DNA of 64,000 nucleotides from Rhodobacteraceae bacterium DSL-40 (GTDB taxonomy: Bacteria; Pseudomonadota; Alphaproteobacteria; Rhodobacterales; Rhodobacteraceae). The position numbers and the translations under genes are program-made. Within the stretch, counting starts at the first letter, position 1. Each line of letters starts with the position of its first letter. The notes under the pieces were generated by a model that saw nothing but the letters and a program-made list of their open reading frames with translations, did not search any database and was not told the DNA's origin. The DNA lies in contig QKPN01000001.1 of assembly GCA_003258405.1 (NCBI GenBank), positions 773,305-837,304 of the forward strand, in the 5' to 3' direction. Below are positions 17,692 through 26,183 of this stretch, one piece after another.

Positions 17692-18159
17692 ATGGATCCC
17701 GCCAACCTGGACGAGTTCGATGTTCGGATCCTGCGCATGCTCTCGCGGGACGGGCGGATCCCGGTTCAGGCCCTGAGCGATGCGGTGGGGCTCAGCCCGA
17801 CACCGGTCGCGCGCCGCCTCCGGCGGCTCGAGGAGGCGGGGATCATCAAGGGCTACACGGCGGTGATCGACGAGCACGCTCTCGGCTTCGAGACCTCGGT
17901 CTTCGTATCGGTCAAGCTTGAACGCCAGATCGACAACGCGCTCTCGACCTTCGAGACCGCGATTGCGGCCTTTCCGGAGGTGGTCGATTGCTGGCTGATG
18001 ACTGGGAACCGCGACTATCTGCTGCGGGTGGTGACGCGGAGCATGGCGGAATTCGAGGCGTTTCTTGTCGGGCGGCTGACGAAGGTCCCGGGCGTGGCCG
18101 AAATCGAATCCTCGATCCCGCTCAGGCGTGTGAAGTCGGCCCTTGCCCGCACGCTCTGA
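17692..18159 (+). CDS. Lrp/AsnC-family transcriptional regulator
   Basis: A 155-residue protein with the standard layout: an N-terminal winged helix-turn-helix (FDVRILRMLSRDGRIPVQALSDAVGLS, residues ~8-55) and a C-terminal RAM ligand-binding domain (LERQIDNALSTFETAI to the end). An AGGAG six bases upstream supports the ATG at 17692; an adjacent GTG at 17689 is also in frame. It is divergent from the E1-type dehydrogenase with only 119 bp between the starts, so it probably binds this shared region and controls that gene in response to an amino acid or 2-oxoacid. Confidence 0.9.
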   Translation: MDPANLDEFDVRILRMLSRDGRIPVQALSDAVGLSPTPVARRLRRLEEAGIIKGYTAVIDEHALGFETSVFVSVKLERQIDNALSTFETAIAAFPEVVDCWLMTGNRDYLLRVVTRSMAEFEAFLVGRLTKVPGVAEIESSIPLRRVKSALARTL

Positions 18160-18185
18160 GACGCGCGCAGGCCCGGCCCCCTTCA

Positions 18186-18207
18186 GGGGAGGGTGTGACC
18201 CCTCCCC
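18186..18207. terminator. Hairpin between convergent lrp-type and minE genes
   Basis: GGGGAGGG (18186-18193) pairs with CCCTCCCC (18200-18207) around TGTGAC. It lies in the 54-bp gap between two convergent genes and probably ends transcripts from both sides, although the flanking T-runs are weak. Confidence 0.5.
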
Positions 18208-18213
18208 GCTCTG

Positions 18214-18492
18214 TCAGGCAGCACCCCTCGTGGCAAGCATCTGGGCGCCCGGAAGCTCGATATTGATCTCGAGGCTCGACATGTCGTCGCCACGCTCCAG
18301 CTTGATGTCGACGGTATCGCTGTCGACCTGCATGTGGCGCTTGATGACCTCGAGAATCTCCTTCTGAAGGATCGGAAGGAGCTCCGAATTCGAGCGGTCG
18401 ACACGTTCATGGGCGAGAAGGATCTGCAGCCGTTCTTTCGCGGTCTGCGCGGTGTTGCTGGCCTTGCGCGGCTTGAAGGAGAATCCAAACAT
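18214..18492 (-). CDS. minE: Cell division topological specificity factor MinE
   Basis: A 92-residue protein with the MinE layout: an N-terminal amphipathic segment (MFGFSFKPRK), the MinD-contact helix (AKERLQILLAHER), then the topological-specificity domain (ILEVIKRHMQVDSDTVDIKLER). It stimulates MinD ATPase and drives pole-to-pole oscillation. It starts one base after the minD stop. Confidence 0.95.
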   Translation of the reverse strand: MFGFSFKPRKASNTAQTAKERLQILLAHERVDRSNSELLPILQKEILEVIKRHMQVDSDTVDIKLERGDDMSSLEINIELPGAQMLATRGAA

Positions 18493-18493
18493 G

Positions 18494-19312
18494 TCAGGCC
18501 GTCCGTCCAAGCAGGCGCTGGAAGAGGCTGGGCCGCTCTGCCATCTGGATCCGCATCTCGATCTGCTCGCCGATGAGGCGTGAAACCGCATCCTCATAAG
18601 CCTTGCCCGCACCGGATTTCTCGTCGAGCACGACCGGCATGCCCACGTTGGACGCGCGCAGGACCGTGGTGCTCTCCGGGATGATCCCGAGAAGCGGAAT
18701 GGCAAGGATCTCGAGCACATCCTCGACCTTCATCATCTCGCCCTTGGCGACACGCTGCGGGTCGTAGCGGGTGAGAAGCAGGTGCGACTTGATCCCCTCC
18801 TCGCCGCTCTTTTCCGCACGCGCCGTCTTGCTGTTCAGAAGCCCGAGCACCCGGTCGCTGTCACGCACCGACGAGACTTCGGGGTTCGTCACGACCACGG
18901 CTTCGTCGGCATAATACATCGCAAGATGCGCGCCGCGCTCGATGCCGGCCGGACTGTCGCAGACGATATAGTCGAAATCGTCCCGCAGCTCGTCGAGCAC
19001 CGCCTTCACACCCTCGCGGGTGAGGGCGTCCTTGTCCCGGGTCTGGGAGGTCGGCAGGATCGAGAGGGTTTCGAGACGCCTGTCCTTGATGAGCGCCTGC
19101 TTGAGCTTGGCGTCCCCCTGGATGACGTTGATGAAGTCGAAGACCACGCGGCGCTCGCACCCCATGATCATGTCGAGATTGCGCAGACCCACATCGAAAT
19201 CGATGACGACGGTCTTGTGGCCGCGCATCGCGAGGCCCGCGCTGATGGCGGCCGCCGAAGTGGTCTTGCCGACACCGCCCTTGCCGGAAGTGACAACGAT
19301 GATCTTGGCCAA
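18494..19312 (-). CDS. minD: Septum site-determining ATPase MinD
   Basis: A 272-residue membrane-associated ATPase that recruits MinC to the membrane to block polar division. The deviant Walker A motif SGKGGVGKTT is at the N-terminus. The C-terminal amphipathic membrane-targeting helix is visible (RPSLFQRLLGR). The start is most likely a TTG at 19312, since GAGGAG lies six bases upstream and the protein then begins AKIIVVTSGKG as in other MinD proteins. Upstream in-frame codons run into the minC end and are not plausible. Confidence 0.95.
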   Translation of the reverse strand: MAKIIVVTSGKGGVGKTTSAAAISAGLAMRGHKTVVIDFDVGLRNLDMIMGCERRVVFDFINVIQGDAKLKQALIKDRRLETLSILPTSQTRDKDALTREGVKAVLDELRDDFDYIVCDSPAGIERGAHLAMYYADEAVVVTNPEVSSVRDSDRVLGLLNSKTARAEKSGEEGIKSHLLLTRYDPQRVAKGEMMKVEDVLEILAIPLLGIIPESTTVLRASNVGMPVVLDEKSGAGKAYEDAVSRLIGEQIEMRIQMAERPSLFQRLLGRTA

Positions 19313-19337
19313 GAAATGCTCCTCTCTGCTTATAGGT

Positions 19338-20135
19338 TTATTTGAGGGCTTCCACGCACAGCGTGTCCTCCCTGAGAAACGCCTGTATGCGCTGCTTTCG
19401 AACCTCGGGGCCGAGGTCTTCACTGGTCCGGTAGAGGCCCGCGATCGCAATGAGCTCCGCGTCCAGACTCTGACAGAAGATGCGTGCGCTCCGGTCGCCG
19501 TTGACACCCGCAAGCGCCCGGCCCCGGAGGCGGCCATAGACGTGAATGTTGCCATGCGCGATCAGTTCGGCACCGGAACTGACCGGGGCGACGACCACGA
19601 GATCCCCGCGGTCGGCAAAGATGCGCTGGCCGGAGCGGACGGGCTCCGTCAACACGAGCGCCGAGACGGGCTCGGGTTCGGGCTCCGATGCTGGCGCAGG
19701 TTGCGGTGCCGCGACCGGCGCGGCGGCAATCGGCGCCACGGCGGGCGCGCTGCGGCCACGCTGCGCGATGTAGGGCACGTCCCGCCCCCCCTGGAGCAGT
19801 ACGAGGCCCGACGCGAGCGCAGCCTCCTTCTGTTCGGCGCTGCCGTTCTGGACACCGAAGATCGAGAGCCCCCGCTCGCGCAGCCCCTTCAGAAGCGCGT
19901 CGAGCTCGCCATTCGCATCGGGCCCTTCCGCACGATCGAGATCGATGACGAAGGGGGCGTTGGCAAAGAAATCGGGCGTCTGCCGCAATTGCTGATCGAG
20001 CGCCTCGTAGAAGGCATCTCCCGGCGCCCCGGCGGGCCGGAGAACCACCGCTGTGAAGGACCGGCTACGGATCTGAAATGGCTTCATGGACGCGATAGCC
20101 GCGCCACCCCCATCCTTTGCACTTAATGGTTGCAC
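19338..20135 (-). CDS. minC: Septum site-determining protein MinC
   Basis: An inhibitor of FtsZ polymerisation, up to 265 residues. The N-terminal FtsZ-binding domain (from FQIRSRSFTAVVLRP) is joined by a Pro/Ala/Glu-rich linker (about 130-160) to the C-terminal beta-helical MinD-binding domain (RSGQRIFADRGDLVVV, GRLRGRALAG). The start is uncertain: a GTG at 20135 or the ATG at 20087 (MKPFQIRS); neither has a strong ribosome-binding site. minD follows after 25 nt, so minCDE form an operon. Confidence 0.92.
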   Translation of the reverse strand: MQPLSAKDGGGAAIASMKPFQIRSRSFTAVVLRPAGAPGDAFYEALDQQLRQTPDFFANAPFVIDLDRAEGPDANGELDALLKGLRERGLSIFGVQNGSAEQKEAALASGLVLLQGGRDVPYIAQRGRSAPAVAPIAAAPVAAPQPAPASEPEPEPVSALVLTEPVRSGQRIFADRGDLVVVAPVSSGAELIAHGNIHVYGRLRGRALAGVNGDRSARIFCQSLDAELIAIAGLYRTSEDLGPEVRKQRIQAFLREDTLCVEALK

Positions 20136-20344
20136 GCTCGCCCCAATGCCTCTGTTTTGTATCGTGCATGATGGTTAATGCACGCCATGATTGACTCATC
20201 TCTACCCGTGCGGCAAGTCCCGGTCTAGTACAATGAGCGTGACTTCTGCGCTTATCTGCCGCTTCCGGGGCGTTTTCCCGGGCTCCGCGGCGCATCTGGA
20301 CCGATATTTTGCCGATTTCGGCGCAAGTTACCCGAACGCCCCGC

Positions 20345-20614
20345 TCACTTGAGCTGGCTGTCCTTCGAGCCCCGGCGGTTGATCCCACCGCGCAGCATCG
20401 GCCGCGCATCGCGCTCCTGCTGACATTCGATGCAGAGCTTGACGCCCGGGATCGCCTGGCGGCGCGCCTCGGGGATCGGCTCCTCGCACTCGGCGCAATG
20501 GGTGAGGCTTTCACCGGCCAGACGCCGGCGGGCCTGCATCCGCTTGAGCTCGTCCTCGATCGACGCCTCGATCTGTTCGTTGACCGCACCGTCGCGCGCC
20601 CATCCTCCGGCCAT
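20345..20614 (-). CDS. DksA/TraR-family C4 zinc-finger protein
   Basis: An 89-residue protein with the DksA/TraR-type zinc finger: CAEC, 17 residues, then CIEC. The N-terminal half is helical and charged. It is much shorter than DksA (about 150) and lacks the long coiled coil with acidic tip, so it resembles the small YbiI/TraR branch. Members bind RNA polymerase or have unknown roles. It stands alone between minC and a hydrolase gene. Confidence 0.85.
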   Translation of the reverse strand: MAGGWARDGAVNEQIEASIEDELKRMQARRRLAGESLTHCAECEEPIPEARRQAIPGVKLCIECQQERDARPMLRGGINRRGSKDSQLK

Positions 20615-20829
20615 GCCACCTCCTCCGCTCCGAACGCGCAGTCTAGCGCGATACGCCCAAGGAGGTCAAAGCGGAGCAGTTGCGAGGCGGTGGGATCGCA
20701 GGCACGGATTAGGGGAGAACGCCCGCGATCCCGATGCGCGCCTGCCAATTGCCGGCACGCCTCGCCTTCCCCGCGCCTGTCCGCAGCAAGACCGGGGAAG
20801 CCAGTTGTCCTGGCGCTTCGGCCGGGCCG

Positions 20830-21729
20830 TCACCCCAGGAGATGCTGCCGGAACCAGTCGACGGCCGGCGTGGAGGCAGACCCGAAATCATTCACGTAGG
20901 CATCGAAATGCCCGCCCTTGAGCGCCACGAGGCGCTTGGGCTCCAGCGCCTGCTCGTAGGTTGCGAGGGCGAGATCGGCGACGGTTAGCACATCGCCCAG
21001 CGCCACCACCATCAGGAGCGGCGTCGGGCTCACGAAGGCCGCATAGCTTCCCGGCTCGTATTCGGTGAACATCTCGACCGAACGCAACGTCACCTCGTTC
21101 TTCCAGGAAGGCGCACGGGCCTTGCCGGTTTCGGTGAACCATTTCCAGCTGTCGGGCGTCGGCAGCGCCGAGGGCGCGGAGGGATCCTCGTCCACCACGG
21201 GAATCATCGCGGGCGCCTCGCCCTTCATCCGCGCGCGGCGGTCTGCGTCGAACATGCCCTGCACGCCCGCGAGGAAATCCGCGCGGATCAGCCGGCGCGC
21301 ATTGCCATGGCCGCTGGCGAGCGGCACCTGCGAGACGACGCATTTCACCCGCCGGTCGATCGCCCCCACCACAAGCACATGGCCACCGCTGTAGCTGGAA
21401 CCCCAGATGCCGATCCGCTCGGCATCGGTCTCGGGCAGCGTCTCCGCATAGGTGATTGCATCGCGGTAGTCGCGAACCTGCTGCCAGGGGTCGATCTCGT
21501 AGCGCGGCTCGCCGTCACTGGCGCCGAAGTTGCGGTTGTCGAAGACGATCGAGGCAAGCCCGGCCTCGGCAAAGGCCTCGGCGAAGCGGTCGAGATACAT
21601 CTCCTTTACCGCCGAAAATCCATGGGCCATCACGATTGTCGGCGCCGGGCCGCCCGCCCCCTCCGGCACATAGTGCCAGCCGCGGAGCGTCACGCCATCC
21701 TCGGTCTTGAATTCGATATCCTTGCGCAT
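20830..21729 (-). CDS. Alpha/beta-hydrolase family protein
   Basis: A 299-residue hydrolase. The nucleophile elbow is GSSYSGG, the oxyanion region is MAHGFSAVK, and the likely catalytic His lies near the C-terminus in GGHFDAY. The fold resembles acetyl-xylan-esterase or dipeptidyl-peptidase-like small hydrolases. No signal peptide is present, so it is cytoplasmic. It starts 24 nt after the SDR gene stop on the same strand and is likely its operon partner. The substrate cannot be told from sequence. Confidence 0.8.
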   Translation of the reverse strand: MRKDIEFKTEDGVTLRGWHYVPEGAGGPAPTIVMAHGFSAVKEMYLDRFAEAFAEAGLASIVFDNRNFGASDGEPRYEIDPWQQVRDYRDAITYAETLPETDAERIGIWGSSYSGGHVLVVGAIDRRVKCVVSQVPLASGHGNARRLIRADFLAGVQGMFDADRRARMKGEAPAMIPVVDEDPSAPSALPTPDSWKWFTETGKARAPSWKNEVTLRSVEMFTEYEPGSYAAFVSPTPLLMVVALGDVLTVADLALATYEQALEPKRLVALKGGHFDAYVNDFGSASTPAVDWFRQHLLG

Positions 21730-21753
21730 TCTGGTGCCCTCCCTTTGCTGGCT

Positions 21754-22554
21754 TCAGACCGAATAGCGGCAGAGCGTCTCGCCGCCGTCGACCCGGATCA
21801 GATCGCCATGGATGTAACTCGACTCGTCGGAGGCGAGGAAAATGGCGAGATTCGCGATGTCTTCCACCTCGCCCCAGCGTCGCAGCGGAATGCTCTCGGT
21901 GAAGAAGGAGTCGAAATCCTTGTCGTCAAAGAGCGCGCGGGTGAGCGCGGTCTTGGCGTAGGTCGGGCAGATGCCGTTCACGCGGATGCCGAGATGGCCG
22001 TATTCGATCGCAAGGCAGCGGGTGAGGTTCGCCTGCGCCCCCTTCGAGATGTTGTAGACTGACTGGCGCGGATGGCCCTGCAGCCCGGCGGTCGAGACCA
22101 GATTGATGACGTTGCCGCCATCCCCCTGCGCCATGAACTGCTTCACGGCCTCCTGGCAGCCATGCCAGGTCCCCTTCACGTTCACGGTCCAGCAGGCTTC
22201 CAGCTCCTCCTCGGTGAACTCGTGGAAGAGCTTGCCCCCACGGTAGATGCCCGCGTTGTTGAACATGATGTCGAGGCGGCCGTATGCCTCGACCGCCTTC
22301 TTTACGAGCGCGTCGACTTCCGGCCGATTGGTCACGTCGCAAGGCTGGAAGATCGCTTCGCCCCCTGCCGCCCGGATCTCCTCGACGGTGGTGTGGCCGG
22401 CATCGGCCTCGAAACCGCCGCTGCTCGGGGCTTCCTGCAGATCGCCGACAACGACCTTGGCGCCCTCCCGTGCAAAGGCAACCGCGCAGCCTCGGCCGAA
22501 GCCCGAGCTTGCGCCGGTGATGATCGCAACCTTGCCTGCGAGACGTCCCGCCAT
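21754..22554 (-). CDS. Short-chain dehydrogenase/reductase
   Basis: A 266-residue classical SDR. The cofactor motif TGASSGFG is at the N-terminus, NNAG and the catalytic YNISK follow, and Asp at the end of the second strand (VVVGDLQEA) favours NAD over NADP. It is the first gene of a two-gene leftward unit with the hydrolase. A divergent AraC-family gene begins 184 bp away, suggesting regulation. Substrate unknown. Confidence 0.88.
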   Translation of the reverse strand: MAGRLAGKVAIITGASSGFGRGCAVAFAREGAKVVVGDLQEAPSSGGFEADAGHTTVEEIRAAGGEAIFQPCDVTNRPEVDALVKKAVEAYGRLDIMFNNAGIYRGGKLFHEFTEEELEACWTVNVKGTWHGCQEAVKQFMAQGDGGNVINLVSTAGLQGHPRQSVYNISKGAQANLTRCLAIEYGHLGIRVNGICPTYAKTALTRALFDDKDFDSFFTESIPLRRWGEVEDIANLAIFLASDESSYIHGDLIRVDGGETLCRYSV

Positions 22555-22738
22555 GTGTTTTCCTTCCCTGTCGTCTTTCGTTTGCGCGCAGCTCGCTGCG
22601 GCGCTGCCGAAATTATTGGCGGCTGGACCGCGATCGGTCTTGCCTCGCGGCGCGCGAGTAGTTGACTATCCGTGCATGGGGCGCGCGCAGGCACCCGGCA
22701 GAGGTGTTGCGTCCCGTACAAGGCATGGGAGGATGCCG

Positions 22739-23683
22739 ATGATGACCGAAAATTGGTCCAGCAGCGCCCATCGCGCCACGGCGCAGTTCGAAGCCTGGCG
22801 TCATGCGCTCAACAACAGCCACCTCGAATGGCGGCTCGACGCCCCCACCGATCCCGCTTTCGGTGCACGCATCCGCCAGCGCACGCTGGACGGAGTGCGG
22901 ATCATCGAATGCCGCTGCGATCCCTGCACCGGCTGGCGACGCCGCCCGGAGCTGCGCCGGACAGAAGGCGCGTGGTTCGGCATTCTGTTCGAACTCAGCG
23001 GCCGCGAGGTGATCCGCCAGGGTGATCGGGAGGCCGTACTCAAGGCCGGAGATTTCGTTCTCTGGGACAGCGAGCGCGAAATGGAATTCCGGGTATTGAA
23101 ACCGCTGCACAAGCTTTCCCTGCTGATCCCCAAGGCGCGCATGAATCTGTTGCTCGGCGATGCAGAGCGCCACGCCGGCACCGTGGTGCCGAGCTCGGGG
23201 CGGACAGAGGGCATCTCGGCGGAAGCGCTGCGCCGTCTTGCGCGGGATTTCACCGAGATCGACGCGGACGGCGCGCATGCGGTCATCGAGCCGCTGCTGA
23301 GCCTCCTTTCCGCCACGATCATGACCCGTTGCCCGCCATCACGGGGCTCGGCCAGCCACCTCGACAGCTTCCGCAGTATCTGCCGCCATATCGAATGCAA
23401 TCTCGGCGATGGCGGACTCACGCCTGCTTCCGTCGCCGCCGCGCATGGCGTCTCGCTCCGCTACCTTCACCTTGTCTTCGCTGAACAGGGCACGACATTC
23501 GGACGCTTTCTCCGGCAGCGTCGCCTCGCCTGCTGCTACCGCGAGATCGCCGATGCCGGGCAAGGCCGGACAATCACCGAGATCGCCTTCCGCTGGGGCT
23601 TCAACGACATGGCCCATTTCAGCCGCGTCTTCCGCGCCGAGTTCCGCATGTCGCCACGCGAGCTCGCTCAGGGAGCGAAGTGA
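22739..23683 (+). CDS. AraC-family transcriptional regulator
   Basis: A 314-residue regulator with an N-terminal AraC-binding-like domain (PF14525 type, roughly 40-200) and a C-terminal AraC DNA-binding domain with two helix-turn-helix units (SVAAAHGVSLRYLHLVF and TEIAFRWGFNDMAHFSRVF). ATG codons at 22733, 22739 and 22742 compete; GGGAGG at 22727-22732 is best spaced for 22739. It is divergent from the SDR and hydrolase genes and probably activates them. Confidence 0.9.
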   Translation: MMTENWSSSAHRATAQFEAWRHALNNSHLEWRLDAPTDPAFGARIRQRTLDGVRIIECRCDPCTGWRRRPELRRTEGAWFGILFELSGREVIRQGDREAVLKAGDFVLWDSEREMEFRVLKPLHKLSLLIPKARMNLLLGDAERHAGTVVPSSGRTEGISAEALRRLARDFTEIDADGAHAVIEPLLSLLSATIMTRCPPSRGSASHLDSFRSICRHIECNLGDGGLTPASVAAAHGVSLRYLHLVFAEQGTTFGRFLRQRRLACCYREIADAGQGRTITEIAFRWGFNDMAHFSRVFRAEFRMSPRELAQGAK

Positions 23684-23704
23684 GCGGCTCGCCTGCGGAG
23701 GGTC

Positions 23705-24427
23705 CTAGAAATAATCGGGAAAGCGGGCGATGATCTCGTCGACGGTCGCGAGCGTTCCCGAAAGATGTTCGCGCACCGCGGTTTCGGCGCCGGCAAGATC
23801 GCCCGCCGCGATCGCATCGAGAATGCAGCCATGGTATTTCATGATTTCGGCGGGCTTGCCGGGATCCGGCAGGTTGAGGTTGCGCAGCCGGTCGATGTGA
23901 CCCGAGCGCGACGTAACGAGCCGCCAGAGTGGTGCAACACCGACGGCCTCACAGAGCGCACCATGAAAGCGGTGGTCGAGTTCGGCAAAACTGTCGAGAT
24001 CGCCGGCCGCAAGCGCCGCGCCCTGCCGTGCCAGCATGTCCCGTGCAGGGGCAAGCCGTTTCTCCCCGCCGTCGAGCGCAAGGCGGCGCGTCACTTCCAG
24101 CTCGATGGAAAGCCGCAGGAATTGCGTCTCGCGCGCCTGAACGACGTCGATGCGTGACACCTCGGTCTTCGACTGGGGGTAGATGACGAGAAGCCCATCC
24201 TCCTCGAGCTTCAGCATCGCATCGCGTACCGGCGTCTGGCTCACGCCATAATAGTCGGCGATCTCGGAGCGGGAGAGATTCTGCCCCGGCCGCAGGTCGA
24301 GCCCGACGATCCGGTCACGCAGCGCTTCATGGATCTGCTGGCTGGCCGAGATGCGCCGGATGCGCGGGCGCTCTCCGGATGCAAACGGCGGGGTCCGGTC
24401 CGACGAAGCCGTCGATCTTGCGCTCAT
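23705..24427 (-). CDS. GntR-family regulator, FCD (FadR) subfamily
   Basis: A 240-residue regulator with an N-terminal winged helix-turn-helix (LRDRIVGLDLRPGQNLSRSEIADYYGVSQTPVRDAMLKLEEDGL, given here in outline) and a C-terminal helical FCD domain with metal/ligand-type Asp and His residues (DHRFHGAL, HLSGTL). It is divergent from the TRAP and sugar-acid operon and should repress it until a sugar acid or derived 2-oxo acid binds. A 16-bp palindrome between the two starts is a likely operator. The C-terminus meets the AraC gene end-to-end, 21 nt apart. Confidence 0.92.
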   Translation of the reverse strand: MSARSTASSDRTPPFASGERPRIRRISASQQIHEALRDRIVGLDLRPGQNLSRSEIADYYGVSQTPVRDAMLKLEEDGLLVIYPQSKTEVSRIDVVQARETQFLRLSIELEVTRRLALDGGEKRLAPARDMLARQGAALAAGDLDSFAELDHRFHGALCEAVGVAPLWRLVTSRSGHIDRLRNLNLPDPGKPAEIMKYHGCILDAIAAGDLAGAETAVREHLSGTLATVDEIIARFPDYF

Positions 24428-24492
24428 GATGCCTCCATTGCTCCCTGCCCGGCATGTCCTCCGACAACACTACAGCGCGCTTGCGAACGATG

Positions 24493-24508
24493 CACTAATA
24501 TATTAGTG
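24493..24508. promoter_or_regulatory. Perfect 16-bp palindrome, candidate GntR operator
   Basis: CACTAATATATTAGTG is a perfect 16-bp palindrome in the 133-bp divergent region, 66 bases from the GntR start and 52 bases before the TRAP start. Its AT-rich centre stands out against the local GC content. FCD-type GntR regulators bind short palindromes in such positions, and an overlapping partial copy (ATTAGTGTATTAG) follows directly. Confidence 0.6.
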
Positions 24509-24560
24509 TATTAGATATACGGAGCGGCAAGCTCCGGCAATTTCCCGAGGGAGGAATCAC

Positions 24561-25586
24561 ATGGCCCTGACGAAAACCGTGCTGCTCACCGCATCGGTCT
24601 CGGCGCTCGCGAGCCTTGCACATGCGGAAACGCTCAATATCCAGACGTCCTTCAACGCCGGCGATTTCTCGACCCAGTATCTCACCGAGACCTGGCTGCC
24701 GAAGATCAAGGACATGACCGATGGCCGGATCGAGATCGTCCTCATGCCGAACGGTTCGGTGGTGCCGGCCAAGGAAACGCCGGAGGCGGTGGCCGCCGGG
24801 GTGCTCGACGGCGATTTCACTTCCGTCAACTATTTCGCGGGCAGCGAACCGGCCTATGCGATCATGGGCGACCTGATCGCGGGGTATGACACCCCCGAGC
24901 AGATGCTCGATTTCTGCCGGGTCGGCGGTGGCGAGGCGCAGATGCAGCAGGCCGCCGACAGCGTGACGGGCGGCGAGATCCACGTGATCGGCTGCGGCCC
25001 CTACTCGCGCGAAAGCCTGCCCGCCCGCGTGCCGATCCGGACCTTTGACGATCTCGCGGGCAAGAAGATCCGCTCCCCCGAGGGTCTTGCCGCAGCCGTC
25101 TTCGAAGCGGCGGGTGCCTCCCCGGTCTCCATCCCTTTCTCCGAAGTCTTCGGCGCGCTCGAAAAGGGCATCGTCGATGCGGCCGATGCCTCGGCCTATG
25201 TGAACAACGATGCGACGGGCCTCCACGACGTGGCGCCCTATCCGATCTATCCGGGCATCCACTCGATGGCCTCGATGCAGTTCACCCTCAACAACGAGAC
25301 CTGGAATGCGCTCTCCGAGGAAGACCAGCAGGCACTTCGCACCTGGTGGTACGATGCGATGTATGCCATGGCCGCCGCGGTTGCCGCCGAGGATCAGAAG
25401 CTCGTCGAACGTGACAAGGCCGCAGGCAAGATCGAGGTGATCGACTGGTCGCAGGAGGATCGCAACGAACTCCGCGAGGTCGCCCGTGAGCAGTGGGAGA
25501 TCTATGCACAGAAATCTTCCCTCGCGCAGGAAGCGCTCGACGCCAATATCGCCTACATGAAAGAGATCGGGCTCCTTCAGAACTAG
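24561..25586 (+). CDS. TRAP transporter substrate-binding protein, DctP family
   Basis: A 341-residue periplasmic receptor with a clear signal peptide (cleavage after AHA, before ETLNIQ). The DctP body follows, with typical segments FDDLAGKKIRSPEG and FSEVFGALEKGIVDAADAS. It captures an organic or sugar acid for import by the DctQM permease encoded just downstream. GGGAGGAAT upstream supports the start at 24561. The downstream dehydratase and dehydrogenase suggest an aldonate or uronate-type ligand; the ligand is inferred. Confidence 0.9.
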   Translation: MALTKTVLLTASVSALASLAHAETLNIQTSFNAGDFSTQYLTETWLPKIKDMTDGRIEIVLMPNGSVVPAKETPEAVAAGVLDGDFTSVNYFAGSEPAYAIMGDLIAGYDTPEQMLDFCRVGGGEAQMQQAADSVTGGEIHVIGCGPYSRESLPARVPIRTFDDLAGKKIRSPEGLAAAVFEAAGASPVSIPFSEVFGALEKGIVDAADASAYVNNDATGLHDVAPYPIYPGIHSMASMQFTLNNETWNALSEEDQQALRTWWYDAMYAMAAAVAAEDQKLVERDKAAGKIEVIDWSQEDRNELREVAREQWEIYAQKSSLAQEALDANIAYMKEIGLLQN

Positions 25587-25661
25587 GGCAAAAGCCCGCA
25601 CCGCCGGCCGGCCTCGCGCCCGCCGGCGCCTTCACCTTTCAGCGATATCCGGGGAGACGCG

Positions 25662-26183
25662 ATGAACCGCATCCTTGCCCGCTATGCCGATGCGATCGAC
25701 CGGATCAGCGTCTTCGTCGGCCATGGCTGCTCTGTCCTCTTCTTCGCCTGCATCGCAGTCTCGGCCCTCGAGGTGGTGATGCGCTACGGCTTCGATCATC
25801 CCACCGTATGGTCAACAGAGCTCGCCATGACACTCTGCGCCTCGGCCTGGGTGCTCTCGGTCGGTTATGTCACCGAACGCCAGCGCCACATCTCGATCAC
25901 CATGGTGGAGATGCTGGTGAGCGCCCGCACCTGGCACATCTTCCGCCTTGTCCAGATGCTCATCGCGCTCGGTGCGCTCATCGTGCTCACCCTCGCCCTC
26001 TGGAGCCCGGCCGCGAAAGCGATCGCACGCGGCGAACATTCGGGCACCGCATTCAACTCGATCCAACCGACCTATCTCAAGGTGCTGATCCTCGTCGGGG
26101 CCATTTTCTACATCCTGCAGCTCACCGCGAACATCATCCGCTGGGTCCAGGGCACCGAAGGGGAGATGTCCGGTGGGCATTGA
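25662..26183 (+). CDS. TRAP transporter small permease, DctQ family
   Basis: A 173-residue membrane protein with about four transmembrane helices and the DctQ pattern (EVVMRYGFDHPTVWSTEL, then a segment with YVTERQRHI). It pairs with DctM to form the sodium-driven permease. The end overlaps the dctM start by 11 nt, so translation is coupled. Confidence 0.9.
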   Translation: MNRILARYADAIDRISVFVGHGCSVLFFACIAVSALEVVMRYGFDHPTVWSTELAMTLCASAWVLSVGYVTERQRHISITMVEMLVSARTWHIFRLVQMLIALGALIVLTLALWSPAAKAIARGEHSGTAFNSIQPTYLKVLILVGAIFYILQLTANIIRWVQGTEGEMSGGH

